A DNA stretch of 64,000 bases, taken from the NCBI GenBank assembly GCA_965261645.1, contig CBDHDJ010000002.1, positions 1 through 64,000 of the forward strand, given 5' to 3'. A program made the position numbers and the translations under genes. Source of the DNA: CBDHDJ01 sp965261645 (lineage in GTDB: Bacteria; Pseudomonadota; Alphaproteobacteria; SHVV01). Within the stretch, counting starts at the first letter, position 1. Each line of letters starts with the position of its first letter. The notes below the pieces were generated by a model that saw only the letters and a list, made by a program, of their open reading frames with translations, had not been told where the DNA came from and made no database searches. Positions 8,250 through 16,042 of this stretch are shown one piece after another.

Positions 8250-8924
8250 TTGGCCCGCCTCCGGGACGCAAACCCCAAGAACACGTCAGGCTCCTATGAG
8301 CGACTGTTCGGAAACGCAGCGCTAGGCGATCTCGCTAGCAAGGTCCAGTCCGCCGTAATATCGTCGGGTTCTGAACTTGAAGCTATGATCGCGGCCTCGG
8401 TGCCGAACATACCAGACCTCGACGCCTTCCTCGAACAAGACATCATGCCCGAAGGCGTGTGGCTGGTCCGCAAGCGTCAGATCAAGCAGAGCAACACCTT
8501 GAACTTCGCCGGGTCGGAACCCGACTTCATGGTGTTCAAGCGTCGTGGCGGCGTGCAAGCGTGTCACATCATCGAGTTGAAGGACGGCCATGTGTTCGAC
8601 ACCAAGAAGGCCAGCGCGGAGCGCCAGGCCATGCACGGGTTTATCGAACGCAACGCCCAGCACATCCAGTATCGGTTCCGGGCGCACTTCTGCGCTTTCA
8701 ATCAGGACGACCGGCAGGCGATATGGGACGGCTTCAAGCGTCGGATCGCGCACGAAGAGGCGATGACCGGCCGTGAGTTCTGCGAACTGCTGGAGATCGA
8801 CTACGACGCAATAGTGAAACGGCGTCAGACAGATTGCTACGACAACTGTGAGTATTTCGTCGAGGAGGTTCTCAAGATCGAACCCGTGCGTCTACGGGTG
8901 CAGCAACTCCTGCGCGATGGCTAA
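8250..8924 (+). CDS. Putative type II restriction endonuclease, PD-(D/E)XK fold
   Basis: This 224-residue protein directly follows the methyltransferase. It contains SEPDFMVF (Pro91-Asp92) and, 16 residues after the Asp, HIIELKDG (Glu109-x-Lys111). That is the spacing and chemistry of a PD-(D/E)XK nuclease active site. An upstream helix with SSGSELEAMI resembles the first-helix pattern of several restriction enzymes. I do not recognise a named enzyme. No ATG lies near the 5' end; TTG 8250 is the nearest start, 4 nt after the methyltransferase stop, which implies coupled translation. It could instead be a non-restriction nuclease, but its position makes a cognate endonuclease most likely. It lies just inside the transposon's right terminal repeat. 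Confidence 0.65.
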   Translation: MARLRDANPKNTSGSYERLFGNAALGDLASKVQSAVISSGSELEAMIAASVPNIPDLDAFLEQDIMPEGVWLVRKRQIKQSNTLNFAGSEPDFMVFKRRGGVQACHIIELKDGHVFDTKKASAERQAMHGFIERNAQHIQYRFRAHFCAFNQDDRQAIWDGFKRRIAHEEAMTGREFCELLEIDYDAIVKRRQTDCYDNCEYFVEEVLKIEPVRLRVQQLLRDG

Positions 8925-8949
8925 GATTGTATATAATTCCCTTACGAAA

Positions 8950-9567
8950 GGCCATCCGAACCCCACTCGGGCAGATCTCTCCCTTTAGCCCAAGGTCGCT
9001 GCAACCGTTACCATATATTGCGGATGTTCCTGCACGCCACGCAATATATATCCTGCCCCGATAAATCCTGGTCGGCCGTTACACTCCGTCTGCCGCTAGC
9101 TTCTTTGGGACAGGTTCAAGTGATTTCATTGCGCAGGGTTTCTGGTTTCCGCCGCCGTTGGTCTCCCACAATACCGCTCTCGCGCCCGGTGCGAGCCTCC
9201 TTGACAATTCCCGGCCCAGTTCATGTGAGAAGGGCGCCGATCTCGCCAAGCAGCGATAGACAGGAACGACAACAGGTGGATACCGGCAGGATCGCGGCCG
9301 CCAGGCATGGCGAGTCGGCACAAAAGACGCCATTGCCGGAGGTGCCGTTTAAGCGGCGCAGGTCGGGCAAACGGAACGGCGGAGCCGTCGTCCGCAACGA
9401 CATTGGACTAGTAGACTGATATCCTGAGAATAAAACCATCTATATGTGTTTGGCACCCACAATACATCCCACAATTGGAATAAGGATGAGCGGCCAGTTG
9501 CGAACGATTCCTGGACGACCCGCGTTCGTGGCGAGAGTTGATGCCCACTCCTAGCCTGCCCCTTTTG
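8950..9567. other. Gene-poor stretch right of the IS1595 transposon
   Basis: About 620 bp follow the right target duplication. Frames here are short, use ordinary start codons by chance, and show no recognisable domain. I see no convincing ribosome-binding site or conserved motif. It may be the former continuation of the region 5' of the DUF3102-like gene, plus degraded island sequence. Confidence 0.4.
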
Positions 9568-9749
9568 AGTGGTCCAGTTCTTATGAGGGGGCTGGTCGCG
9601 GGCCGAGCTGAAGAGCCGACCGCAGCCCATCAATTGCGTAGGTCCGCCCATCAATGTTGGGCAAGAGCGTTTTCGGCGCCGGCGCTCTTTGATCCGAGGG
9701 ATCTGTGCGGGCGGACGGTCTGGGGTAGTGCCGCCGCCGCCATTCGATC
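9568..9749 (-). pseudogene. IS3-family (IS407-type) transposase C-terminal remnant with terminal repeat
   Basis: Read on the minus strand, the sequence translates (with one frameshift) to TVRPHRSLGS, then PAPKTLLPNIDGRTYAIDG and LRSALQLGPRPAPS, then a stop. This parallels the C-terminus of the complete orfB at 18846-19751 (TILPNVEGPTYAVEGLRVALQ). It is followed by the terminal repeat AGTGGTCCAG (9568-9577 on the plus strand), the same repeat found at 18515 and at 31454-31463. The rest of the element is gone. It is a diverged older relative of the IS3 copy in this window. Confidence 0.65.
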
Positions 9750-9882
9750 AACTCCAAGGCTTGGCTGATGGCTTACGACAGAAGCCCATGACGATACGCG
9801 CCAATTGAATTTAATCCGCTTGCGAACTGCTGACGTTGACTGGCTGAGTGATAAACGGTGGAACCAAGGGGCCTGTTGAAAA

Positions 9883-9904
9883 GCGAGATTTTCCAAAATC
9901 TCGC
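9883..9904. repeat. Perfect 10-bp inverted repeat, possible terminator or protein-binding site
   Basis: GCGAGATTTT and its exact reverse complement AAAATCTCGC are separated by CC. The stem contains an A/T core and there is no T-run after it, so it is not a typical intrinsic terminator on either strand. It sits between IS remnants and the tRNA fragment near the integrase. Its role is unknown. Confidence 0.45.
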
Positions 9905-9975
9905 GTTGGTTGCGGGGGCACGATGCCAACCATTTCGTACACCGGTTTCGGCTTTCGTTCCGATCCCCGGGTAAT

Positions 9976-10019
9976 TGGTTGTGATGCAGGATTTGAACCT
10001 GAGACCTTCAGGTTATGAG
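9976..10019 (-). other. 3' fragment of an initiator tRNA(Met) gene, probable attachment-site remnant
   Basis: On the minus strand the sequence reads CTCATAACCTGAAGG, then TCTCAGGTTCAAATCCTG, then CATCACAACCA. This is the anticodon loop with CAT, variable region, T-arm and acceptor 3' side expected of an initiator tRNA, with a few changes in the acceptor. The 5' half does not pair with it and is absent, so this is not a functional tRNA. A tyrosine integrase gene starts about 220 bp away. Integrating elements commonly use tRNA 3' ends and leave such copies. A 14-nt exact match to the usual acceptor end (TGGTTGCGGGGGCA) also occurs at 9907-9920. Confidence 0.6.
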
Positions 10020-10238
10020 TTTGCGTAATAGTTAAGCCGACAATTGCAGTCATGCGCGCGCAGGGATGCGCTGATGTATGATGATCGCCTATTTTACAAG
10101 GCGTTTGTGGACGGTGCAAGAGCCGATTACCATGACAACTGTGCCCACGGATGCGCAGAGTTTGTAATCCTGATGATTCCCATGTGATTCCCAGTATGAT
10201 ATGGTGCTTCCCATTGTCGGACACACCGGGGATCCGCC

Positions 10239-11414
10239 ATGCCCGCTCAGATCAAGATCACCAAGCGAACCGTCGACAGGATCACCGGCGACGGATCGGA
10301 CAAGTTCTATTGGGACGACGATCTCCCCGGTTTCGGCCTGCGTGTCCGCACCTCGGGGCGCAAGTACTATGTTGTCCAATTCCGCGCCAACGGTCGGCTA
10401 CGTCGCATGACCCTGGGCCGCCATGGGGCGGTTACGCCGGAGACCGCACGGCGGCGTGCCATGGCGCTGATCTCGGAGGCCAAGGGCGGTAAGGATCCGG
10501 CCGCCCTCCGAGACAAGGGCCGCAAGGCGGCAACGATGAAGGTTCTGGGCAAGCGGTTTTTGGAAGAGTATGTCCCGGTCCATTGCAAGCCGAGCACGGC
10601 CTACGAGTACCAGCGTTCGGTGAAGTTCTTCATCGACCCCAGGATCGGAACCCGCAAGGTGACGGAGATCCAGCGGAGCGACATCGCCGAACTACACCAT
10701 GGCATGCGGGAAACGCCCTACCAGGCCAACCGGACCCTCGGCGTGCTTTCAAAGATGTTCAACTTGGCAGAGTTGTGGGGTCTGCGCCCGGACGGCTCAA
10801 ACCCCTGCCTGCACGTCAAGCGCTACAAGGAGGAGAAGCGCGAGCGGTTCTTGAACGCGGAGGAGTTCACCCGGCTTGGCCAGGTTCTCGACGAGATTCT
10901 GGGCGACGGATCGGAGACCCGCTCGGCGGTAGCCGCAATCCGTCTCCTGATGCTGACCGGCTGCCGACTGTCGGAGATCCAGAAGCTGCGCTGGGACCAT
11001 GTCGATCTCGACGCGGGAGAGCTTCGGCTCCCCGACACCAAGACTGGGGGGCGAGCGGTTCCGCTGGCGCCCTCCGCCGTTCGGTTGCTGACCTCCCTGC
11101 CCCGTGATGAGGACAATCCGTGGGTGATCGCGGGCCGCAAACCGGGCTCACACCTCACCGACCTGCAGCACCCCTGGCGGAGCATCCGCACGCGCGCTGG
11201 GCTCGACGACGTGCGCATTCACGACCTCCGCCATTCGTTCGCTTCTCGCGCGCTGGCGCTCGGCGAGGGCTTGCCCATGATCGGCAAATTGCTGGGACAC
11301 ACGCAGGTCCAGACGACCGCTCGATACGCCCATCTTGCCCGCGACACCGTCAAGGCATCCGCCGCCCGCATCGGAGACAGTATAGATCAGGACCTCGACG
11401 CGGCGGAGAGGTAG
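10239..11414 (+). CDS. Tyrosine recombinase / island integrase (phage P4-like layout)
   Basis: A 391-residue integrase that would recombine an island at its attachment site. The N-terminus (KRTVDRITGDGSDKFYWDD, then GFGLRVRTSGRKYYVVQFR) is the arm-binding DUF4102-like domain, followed by a core-binding domain around residues 100-190. The catalytic residues are all visible: Arg in GCRLSEIQKLRW, Lys in LPDTKTGGRAVP, His-x-x-Arg in IHDLRHSFASR, His in LLGHTQVQTT and the nucleophile Tyr in ARYAHLA. The start ATG 10239 is preceded by only a weak GGGGA. It lies beside a tRNA(Met) 3' fragment. It seems intact, although the island it served is heavily eroded. Confidence 0.9.
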   Translation: MPAQIKITKRTVDRITGDGSDKFYWDDDLPGFGLRVRTSGRKYYVVQFRANGRLRRMTLGRHGAVTPETARRRAMALISEAKGGKDPAALRDKGRKAATMKVLGKRFLEEYVPVHCKPSTAYEYQRSVKFFIDPRIGTRKVTEIQRSDIAELHHGMRETPYQANRTLGVLSKMFNLAELWGLRPDGSNPCLHVKRYKEEKRERFLNAEEFTRLGQVLDEILGDGSETRSAVAAIRLLMLTGCRLSEIQKLRWDHVDLDAGELRLPDTKTGGRAVPLAPSAVRLLTSLPRDEDNPWVIAGRKPGSHLTDLQHPWRSIRTRAGLDDVRIHDLRHSFASRALALGEGLPMIGKLLGHTQVQTTARYAHLARDTVKASAARIGDSIDQDLDAAER

Positions 11415-11458
11415 TGATTACCGGGCAACCCGTTCGATAGTGGTGATGCACTTTATGA

Positions 11459-11604
11459 CTCATCGAAGCGTCTATATCACGGCCTCCGTCGACAATTCTG
11501 AGGAACGTCACGGTATTCGCGCCTACATTGAAAGCTATGGTCGCGCTGCCCTCAAAATCGGTGACCCGAAGGCCGGAAAACAGATTGTTACGCCGTGTAC
11601 CACG
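11459..11604 (-). pseudogene. ParE/RelE-type toxin C-terminal remnant
   Basis: The minus-strand frame reads NNLFSGLRVTDFEGSATIAF, then NVGANTVTFLRIVDGGRDI and DASM. The strand-rich pattern ending in V-T-x-L-R-x-x-x-G-G-R-D-x-x is characteristic of the C-terminal half of ParE/RelE toxins. The start and N-terminal half are missing and no antitoxin gene is next to it. It is probably a dead toxin from the same island. The match is by pattern only. Confidence 0.4.
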
Positions 11605-11849
11605 TTCCGGCGGCACGCCAGCGCCAAGCCGCTACGACGATGAGCGACAACGCCATCGGCAGCCACATTCCGAACATCTCCGACGGTGTCGCCTGCGGCA
11701 TGAAGCGGAACGTAGACGTCGCGATGACCCCCGCCAGCAGCCACAACAGCAGCTAACGGCCCGAATTCGCGGCGCCCGTTGGATCCTCGTTCGTTCATGC
11801 CACACATAATAGCAAGCCGATCCGTCGAGCATAGAAGACAGGGCTGCGC

Positions 11850-12143
11850 TTATTTCGCCTTTTCATTCTTGTATGCGATGAAGCCCGACGCGCCCTTGCC
11901 TTTAGCGCGGCGTAGTGTGTAACCATGATTGCCGAGATTGAACTTCGGATCATTCACAAAGCCCGCGAGAGCCTCGACGATCTTCATCGCCACGGGATCG
12001 GGTTTTTCTTTGGCTTGTGAGGCAGCCTGGCGCTCCAACCACTTTGCGAAAACCTCTTCGGCGAGGTCGTCGCCAACAGATTTCCGAAGTGCGTTCAATT
12101 TTCTCATTCGACCTTTGGTGAGCCCGGTTTCATCGATAGCCAT
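11850..12143 (-). CDS. Conserved hypothetical protein (97 aa)
   Basis: The frame starts at ATG 12143 after GAGAGG. The product begins MAIDETGLTKGRMRKLNALR, then KSVGDDLAEEVFAKWLERQA. It continues with an acidic/Lys linker and a C-terminal segment with aromatic and basic residues (LGNHGYTLRRAKGKGASGF). It resembles short uncharacterised alphaproteobacterial proteins that share the KLNALRKS-x-G opening. It looks soluble and helical, with no catalytic motif. The neighbours are island debris on both sides. The function is unknown. Confidence 0.55.
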   Translation of the reverse strand: MAIDETGLTKGRMRKLNALRKSVGDDLAEEVFAKWLERQAASQAKEKPDPVAMKIVEALAGFVNDPKFNLGNHGYTLRRAKGKGASGFIAYKNEKAK

Positions 12144-12606
12144 TTCTTGAACCTCTCACTTCCAACTTCTTTCACCGTAGAGTAGCGCGGCTTTGATATA
12201 ACCGATTGCCACTGTTCCGCAGCAGTTTACGGGCAATGGCGTGCGCGCTTGAGCAAATAAACCATTGCCCTGCAACGGCATCGTTTTGCCACAACGGACC
12301 ATGTGCCAAACAAACAGTGCCGTAGGGAAGGAGTAAAGCTTCACATCATGTCGGATCCTGGAACTACAGCAAAAGATGTCCAAATTGTCTTATATCGTTG
12401 GGCCGGCACGTGGGGTCCATTCAAAGTCAATATCCCCTGCGGCGAGTGTTCGCTGACCCTCGATGTCATCACCGACACGTTCGAAACCGAGCTTGCCGGC
12501 GTTCCGGTGGCGCTCGATGTCTGCGAATGGCTGAGCGAATGGTGGAAGCCGTTGCTCAAGCGCGGCTGGCACGCTCCCATCGTCATGGTTGAAGGCCGGG
12601 TGGTAA

Positions 12607-14050
12607 CAGCCCGTTGATTAAGTCGGCGCCGTCTGATTCTCTGGTTCCCTGATTTGCAGGGGGATTTGCCGATGGCGATGGGACGGCAGAAGGATGGTCA
12701 GGGGGACCTGATGGTGAGCTGGTCGGAGATGCCGCGCTCTCCGGGTCATGTGTTTTATGACCGCTTGCAGTCGGTGCTGATCGAGGGCGGCTTCGACGCC
12801 TTTGCCGAGGCGAGCTGCCGGCCTTATTACGCGGCCCGGATGGGCGCGCCCTCGGTGCCGCCCGGGCGCTATTTCCGGATGCACCTGGTGGGCTACTTTG
12901 AGGGCATCGACAGCGAGCGCGGTCTGGAGTGGCGCTGCTCGGACTCGCTTTCGCTGCGGGCGTTCCTGCGACTGGGGAGCCGTGATCGGGTACCGGACCA
13001 TTCCTGGCTGTCACGGAGCCGCACGCGCCTGCCCCATGAAGTCCACGCGGCGGTCTTCGACTGGGTTCTGGTGCTGATCGCCGAGGCGGGGCTGATCAAG
13101 GGCGAGCGCATCGGCGTCGATGCCTCGACCATGGAGGCCAACGCGGCGCTGCGGAACATCGTGCGGCGCGACAACGGCGAAGGCTACCGGGAGATGCTGG
13201 AGCGCCTGGCCCGGGAAAGCGGGGTCGAGACACCCACGGCCGAGGACCTGGCGCGTCTGGACCGGAAGCGCAAGGGCAAGAAGCTTTCCAACACGGATTG
13301 GGTTTCGAAGAGCGACCCCGAGGCCAAGATCACCAAGATGAAGGACGGCACGACGCATCTGGCCTACAAGCCCGAGCACGCGGTGGATCTGGACACCGGC
13401 GCGGTGGTGGCGGCCGAGCTGCACCCGGCCGATGAGGGCGACACCACGACGCTTTCCAAGACCCTGGCGAAGGCCGAGGCAAACCTCGAGGCGGTGGATG
13501 CGGCACCGACATCGGAGGACCCGGCCGAATGCGTCGCCGACAAAGGTTATCACTCACGGGCGGTCTTGAGGGCTCTGAACGACAGTCCCTGGAAGACCCG
13601 GATCGCGGCGCCCAAGCAGACCGGCTTTTCGCGCTGGCACGGTGATGAGGCGGCGCGGCGCGCGGTCACCAATAACCGTGCGCGGCTCAAGTCCGGGGTC
13701 GCCCGCGAGGCCTTCAAGCTGCGCGCCGAGATCGTCGAGCGCTGCTTTGCCCACAACCTCGATCGTGGCGGCATGCGACGAACCTGGCTGCGCGGGCGAG
13801 AGAATGTGCACAAGCGATACCTGCTCCACGTCGCCGGCCACAATCTATCGTTACTGATGCGCCAGCTCATCGGCGCCGGCACCCCGCGGGAGGCCGTGGC
13901 GGGCGGATATGGCGGTATTTTCGTTCTGCTCACGCCCACCGGGGCCATGCTGGTGGCACGGGGGGGCTCGCAAAGCGGCCAGACGGCTTTCGCCGCCGCA
14001 TTCCTCATCTGGGAGTGAGAGCCGGAAAAAGCCACTTAATCAACGGGCTG
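12607..14050 (+). mobile_element. IS1182-family element, complete (copy B), 4-bp target duplication
   Basis: A 1444-bp element with inverted ends CAGCCCGTTGATTAAGTCGG on the left and CAGCCCGTTGATTAAGTGGC when the right end is read inward. It is flanked by GTAA at 12603-12606 and 14051-14054. Copy A (1-859) and the fragment at 30720-31016 are other copies in this window. Near-identity to copy A implies recent spread. Confidence 0.93.
12672..14018 (+). CDS. IS1182-family transposase, complete copy
   Basis: A 448-residue transposase counted from ATG 12672 (MAMGRQKDGQ), chosen because GGGGGA lies about 8 nt upstream. The N-terminal part (PPGRYFRMHLVGYFEGIDSE, RLGSRDRVPDHSWLSRSRTR) is the DUF772-like region. 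The DDE core has IGVDASTMEANAALR (first Asp), the ADKGYHSRAV region (second Asp) and a C-terminal RGRENVHKRYLLH stretch. It catalyses movement of the element. The gene appears intact. It interrupts the glutaredoxin-type gene in the same orientation. Confidence 0.95.
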   Translation: MAMGRQKDGQGDLMVSWSEMPRSPGHVFYDRLQSVLIEGGFDAFAEASCRPYYAARMGAPSVPPGRYFRMHLVGYFEGIDSERGLEWRCSDSLSLRAFLRLGSRDRVPDHSWLSRSRTRLPHEVHAAVFDWVLVLIAEAGLIKGERIGVDASTMEANAALRNIVRRDNGEGYREMLERLARESGVETPTAEDLARLDRKRKGKKLSNTDWVSKSDPEAKITKMKDGTTHLAYKPEHAVDLDTGAVVAAELHPADEGDTTTLSKTLAKAEANLEAVDAAPTSEDPAECVADKGYHSRAVLRALNDSPWKTRIAAPKQTGFSRWHGDEAARRAVTNNRARLKSGVAREAFKLRAEIVERCFAHNLDRGGMRRTWLRGRENVHKRYLLHVAGHNLSLLMRQLIGAGTPREAVAGGYGGIFVLLTPTGAMLVARGGSQSGQTAFAAAFLIWE

Positions 14051-14458
14051 GTAAGCTAGGGCCATGCCCTTAACCGCGGCGTGTTGACTGAAGCCATCAT
14101 CGATGCCCATGCCAGGCGATCATCGGTCGAGGGTAATCATTTGTTCGGCAAGGCCACCTGCCCCCACTGCGTCCGTGCCAAGGGATATTTGAAACAGGCC
14201 AGCATCGACTATGAATATTACGATGTGGTCAAGGACCCTCGGGCACTGTACGAAATGCTTGCCCGGGTCAAACCCCTCGTTGGTCCCAAGACCCCTATTA
14301 CGGTGCCGCAAATTTGGATCGATGGCGATTATGTTGGTGGCGCGGACCAACTCAGCCGGATTCTGGACTGCGAGGTTGAGCCCAATCGCGATCGTGGCCA
14401 GTGTTCCCTGGGCATTGACACGTTAACTGCCGCGTTCGGCACGATTGGATCGTGATCT

Positions 14459-15196
14459 GGATCAGGCAGCACACCAGCCTTGATTCCAGACAGCGAACGT
14501 CTCGGCTCGAAACGCCTTGAAAATGCGGCGGGGTAAAAGATGGCGCTGGACGTAGAAAGCGTTGTAGACGGCGGCGTGGATTGAAAGGAACCGTTGGGCG
14601 GATCCCGGTGAATTGAACCGCTGTTGTTTTCGTTCGCGTCGACGTACCGGCTGGTGTGAATTCACGGCTCGATTGTTCGCCCGCAATCCCTGATCGTGAA
14701 TAGCGGTAAGTCGCTCTTTGCGGATCGCAACAGCGTAGGATTTGAGCTTGTCCGTGGTAATGCGCTTCGGCGCAAAGCCCTGCTTCTTCAGCAGCTTCAG
14801 CATCTTCCGCAGCAACCTCTGCGCCGATCGGGCGCAGCGTCGTGGCTGGACCAGGAAGTCGAGAACTTCACCTTCGTCGTCGACCGCCCGCCACAGCCAA
14901 TGTCTTCGACCGCGGATCCTGATGACCATTTCGTCAAGGTGCCAACGAGCACTGGCACGTGGACGGCTGCGGCGAAGATTGCCTGAGATCAGGCGCCCGA
15001 ATTTCAGAAACCAGCGTCGCACCGTCTCGTTCGAGACATCGATACCGCGCTCGGCCAGCAGGTCCTCGACATCGCGAAATGACAGCGTGAGCCGAGCATA
15101 GAGCCAGACCGCATGCTGGATGATCTCTGGCGAAAAACGATGTCGCTTGAAAGAAATTGGCGTCATACGCCGACCGTAGCCGCCCCTGCCCGATCC
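14459..15196 (-). mobile_element. IS6-family element
   Basis: Plausible imperfect ends are GGATCAGGCAGCACACCAGC at the left and GGATCGGGCAGGGGCGGCTA at the right end read inward. They bracket an IS6-type transposase by about 3 bp at its stop and 30 bp at its start. No matching 8-bp flanks were found, so this may be the product of a cointegrate or an adjacent deletion. The boundary estimate is tentative. The left end starts 4 nt after the glutaredoxin-type stop codon. Confidence 0.6.
14462..15166 (-). CDS. IS6-family transposase
   Basis: A 234-residue protein starting at MTPISFKRHRFSPEIIQ. It has the IS6 pattern of FSPEIIQHAVWLYARLTLSF, then an RDVEDLLAERGIDVSNETV helix-turn-helix, then DDE: WHLDEMVIRIRGRRHWLWRA (first Asp), RITTDKLKSYAVA (second Asp) and QPVRRRERKQQRFNS (Glu). 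The length is normal for IS6. It acts by replicative transposition, which forms cointegrates. A longer start at 15202 is possible but lies outside the family consensus. It appears complete. Confidence 0.93.
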   Translation of the reverse strand: MTPISFKRHRFSPEIIQHAVWLYARLTLSFRDVEDLLAERGIDVSNETVRRWFLKFGRLISGNLRRSRPRASARWHLDEMVIRIRGRRHWLWRAVDDEGEVLDFLVQPRRCARSAQRLLRKMLKLLKKQGFAPKRITTDKLKSYAVAIRKERLTAIHDQGLRANNRAVNSHQPVRRRERKQQRFNSPGSAQRFLSIHAAVYNAFYVQRHLLPRRIFKAFRAETFAVWNQGWCAA

Positions 15197-15214
15197 GGCC
15201 ACCGACTTAACGTG

Positions 15215-16042
15215 TCAATGCCCCGCAAAGTCTTCGATTGTGACATCAGCGCCGCAGAGATCGACCAGCATCAGGACGCGATCCGTCTCGTCCTCGATTT
15301 CCCGAGCGACTTCGACGGCTTCGGCGACCGAAGTGACCGCGTCCGGAAGGTCGCCGACGCTGCCTTGCGCCCGGGCGATTCCGGCAAGTGCGGACGCGCG
15401 CGTGCTGCCGTCGCGGTCTTCCCGGCGGCGGCGAGGACCATGGACAGCGCGTTCGCCGGCCCTGTGCAGAAGCTCGGCGATGCGGGCGAACGCCGCGGCA
15501 CGGTCGGCACAATCTTCGATGGTCTCCGCCGTCCGCGAGGCTCCGGTCAGGGTCGATTGGACGGCCTGCGGCGACATGATCCCGAGCAGAGTGGAGAGCG
15601 GGCAAGGCGCCCCACGGGAAGACCGGCCCGATCGCCGCTCCCGAAGAGGTTCACGGTCTTCGGCACCGACCAAGCTTGCGTTGTCGATGCCCCGTCGTCC
15701 CACCGGCGTTGCGGACGCGTTCGGCATGGTCCGAAGATTCTCCCTTCCGGTCTCGTCCCGCACCGTCGTCTCATTTTCCGCCATTGCGGAATCCGGGAGG
15801 TTGTCCGTCACGGTGTTCGCGCTTCGCTGCACATAGCGGCGGCGCAACTCCTCCGCGACCCGCGCTTGCACGCACGAATGAACGCCAAGAAGCATGGTCT
15901 GCCGATCGGTCCGGGTCAAGCGCGAACGGTCGGCGAAACAGGAGAGCGGCGCTCGGCGGTCGTTCTTCCCGGAACCGGGAACATCACCGTGCCTCGGCCG
16001 AACGCGTTGCGGCCGCTCAATCTCGCGCCAGCGACGACCCAA
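15215..16042 (-). CDS. Doubtful reading frame with helical-repeat-like C-terminus
   Basis: The minus-strand frame is long (275 codons) in very GC-rich DNA, where chance frames are common. Its C-terminal third is more protein-like: ADRAAAFARIAELLHRAGER, then RASALAGIARAQGSVGDLP and DAVTSVAEAVEVAREIEDET. These resemble the A-x-IA-x-AQ-x-x-x-GD units of TPR/ARM-like helical repeats. The N-terminal two thirds have no recognisable pattern and may include frameshifted repeat units. It is flanked by an IS6 element and an exported amidohydrolase. It is best treated as a possible decayed repeat protein, with no function assigned. Confidence 0.25.
   Translation of the reverse strand: MGRRWREIERPQRVRPRHGDVPGSGKNDRRAPLSCFADRSRLTRTDRQTMLLGVHSCVQARVAEELRRRYVQRSANTVTDNLPDSAMAENETTVRDETGRENLRTMPNASATPVGRRGIDNASLVGAEDREPLRERRSGRSSRGAPCPLSTLLGIMSPQAVQSTLTGASRTAETIEDCADRAAAFARIAELLHRAGERAVHGPRRRREDRDGSTRASALAGIARAQGSVGDLPDAVTSVAEAVEVAREIEDETDRVLMLVDLCGADVTIEDFAGH

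Larger units (their letters stand above)
5029..8941 (+). mobile_element. IS1595-family transposon with methyltransferase and nuclease cargo; contains nested IS256 element B
   Basis: The ends are inverted repeats starting GGGAATTACATACAAT (left, 5029) and GGGAATTATATACAAT (right end read inward, 8941). They are flanked by the perfect 8-bp direct repeat TTACGAAA at 5021-5028 and 8942-8949. An 8-bp duplication and GG-starting ends fit the IS1595 superfamily. The unit holds a transposase gene (split), a DNA methyltransferase and a PD-(D/E)XK protein, all on one strand with tiny gaps. Without the nested element it would be about 2.5 kb. Passenger genes are known in several IS1595 subgroups. Confidence 0.88.
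12348..14455 (+). pseudogene. Two-part glutaredoxin-type protein gene, split by IS1182 copy B and an in-frame TAG
   Basis: The 5' part (12348-12606) encodes VQIVLYRWAGTWGPFKVNIP, then CGECSLTLDVI and a stretch ending APIVMVEGRVV. The 3' part (14051-14455) reads GHALNRGVLTEAIIDAHARR, then a glutaredoxin fold with KATCPHCVRAKGYL (CPHC redox motif), TPITVPQIWIDGDYVGGAD and a DRGQCSL tail. Removing the IS and one copy of GTAA joins the parts in the same frame, but with a TAG right at the junction (GTA AGC TAG GGC). So the gene carried, or acquired, a second lesion. Translation of the 3' part alone from GTG/TTG near 14081 could still give a glutaredoxin. A disulfide-reducing role is inferred from the CPHC motif. 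Confidence 0.65.

Noticed and set aside
9018..9419. 133-codon plus-strand frame
   Set aside because: No start context and a basic low-complexity translation without a known domain; not reported as a gene.
9976..10023. A functional tRNA(Met) gene
   Set aside because: Only the 3' half matches. The opposite side of the anticodon stem and the whole 5' half are absent, so it cannot fold as a tRNA.
11588..11752. 55-codon minus-strand frame resembling a two-helix membrane protein (LLWLLAGVIATSTFRFMPQA)
   Set aside because: No ATG or ribosome-binding site, and it overlaps the toxin remnant. It may be a gene scrap, but the evidence is too thin for a feature.
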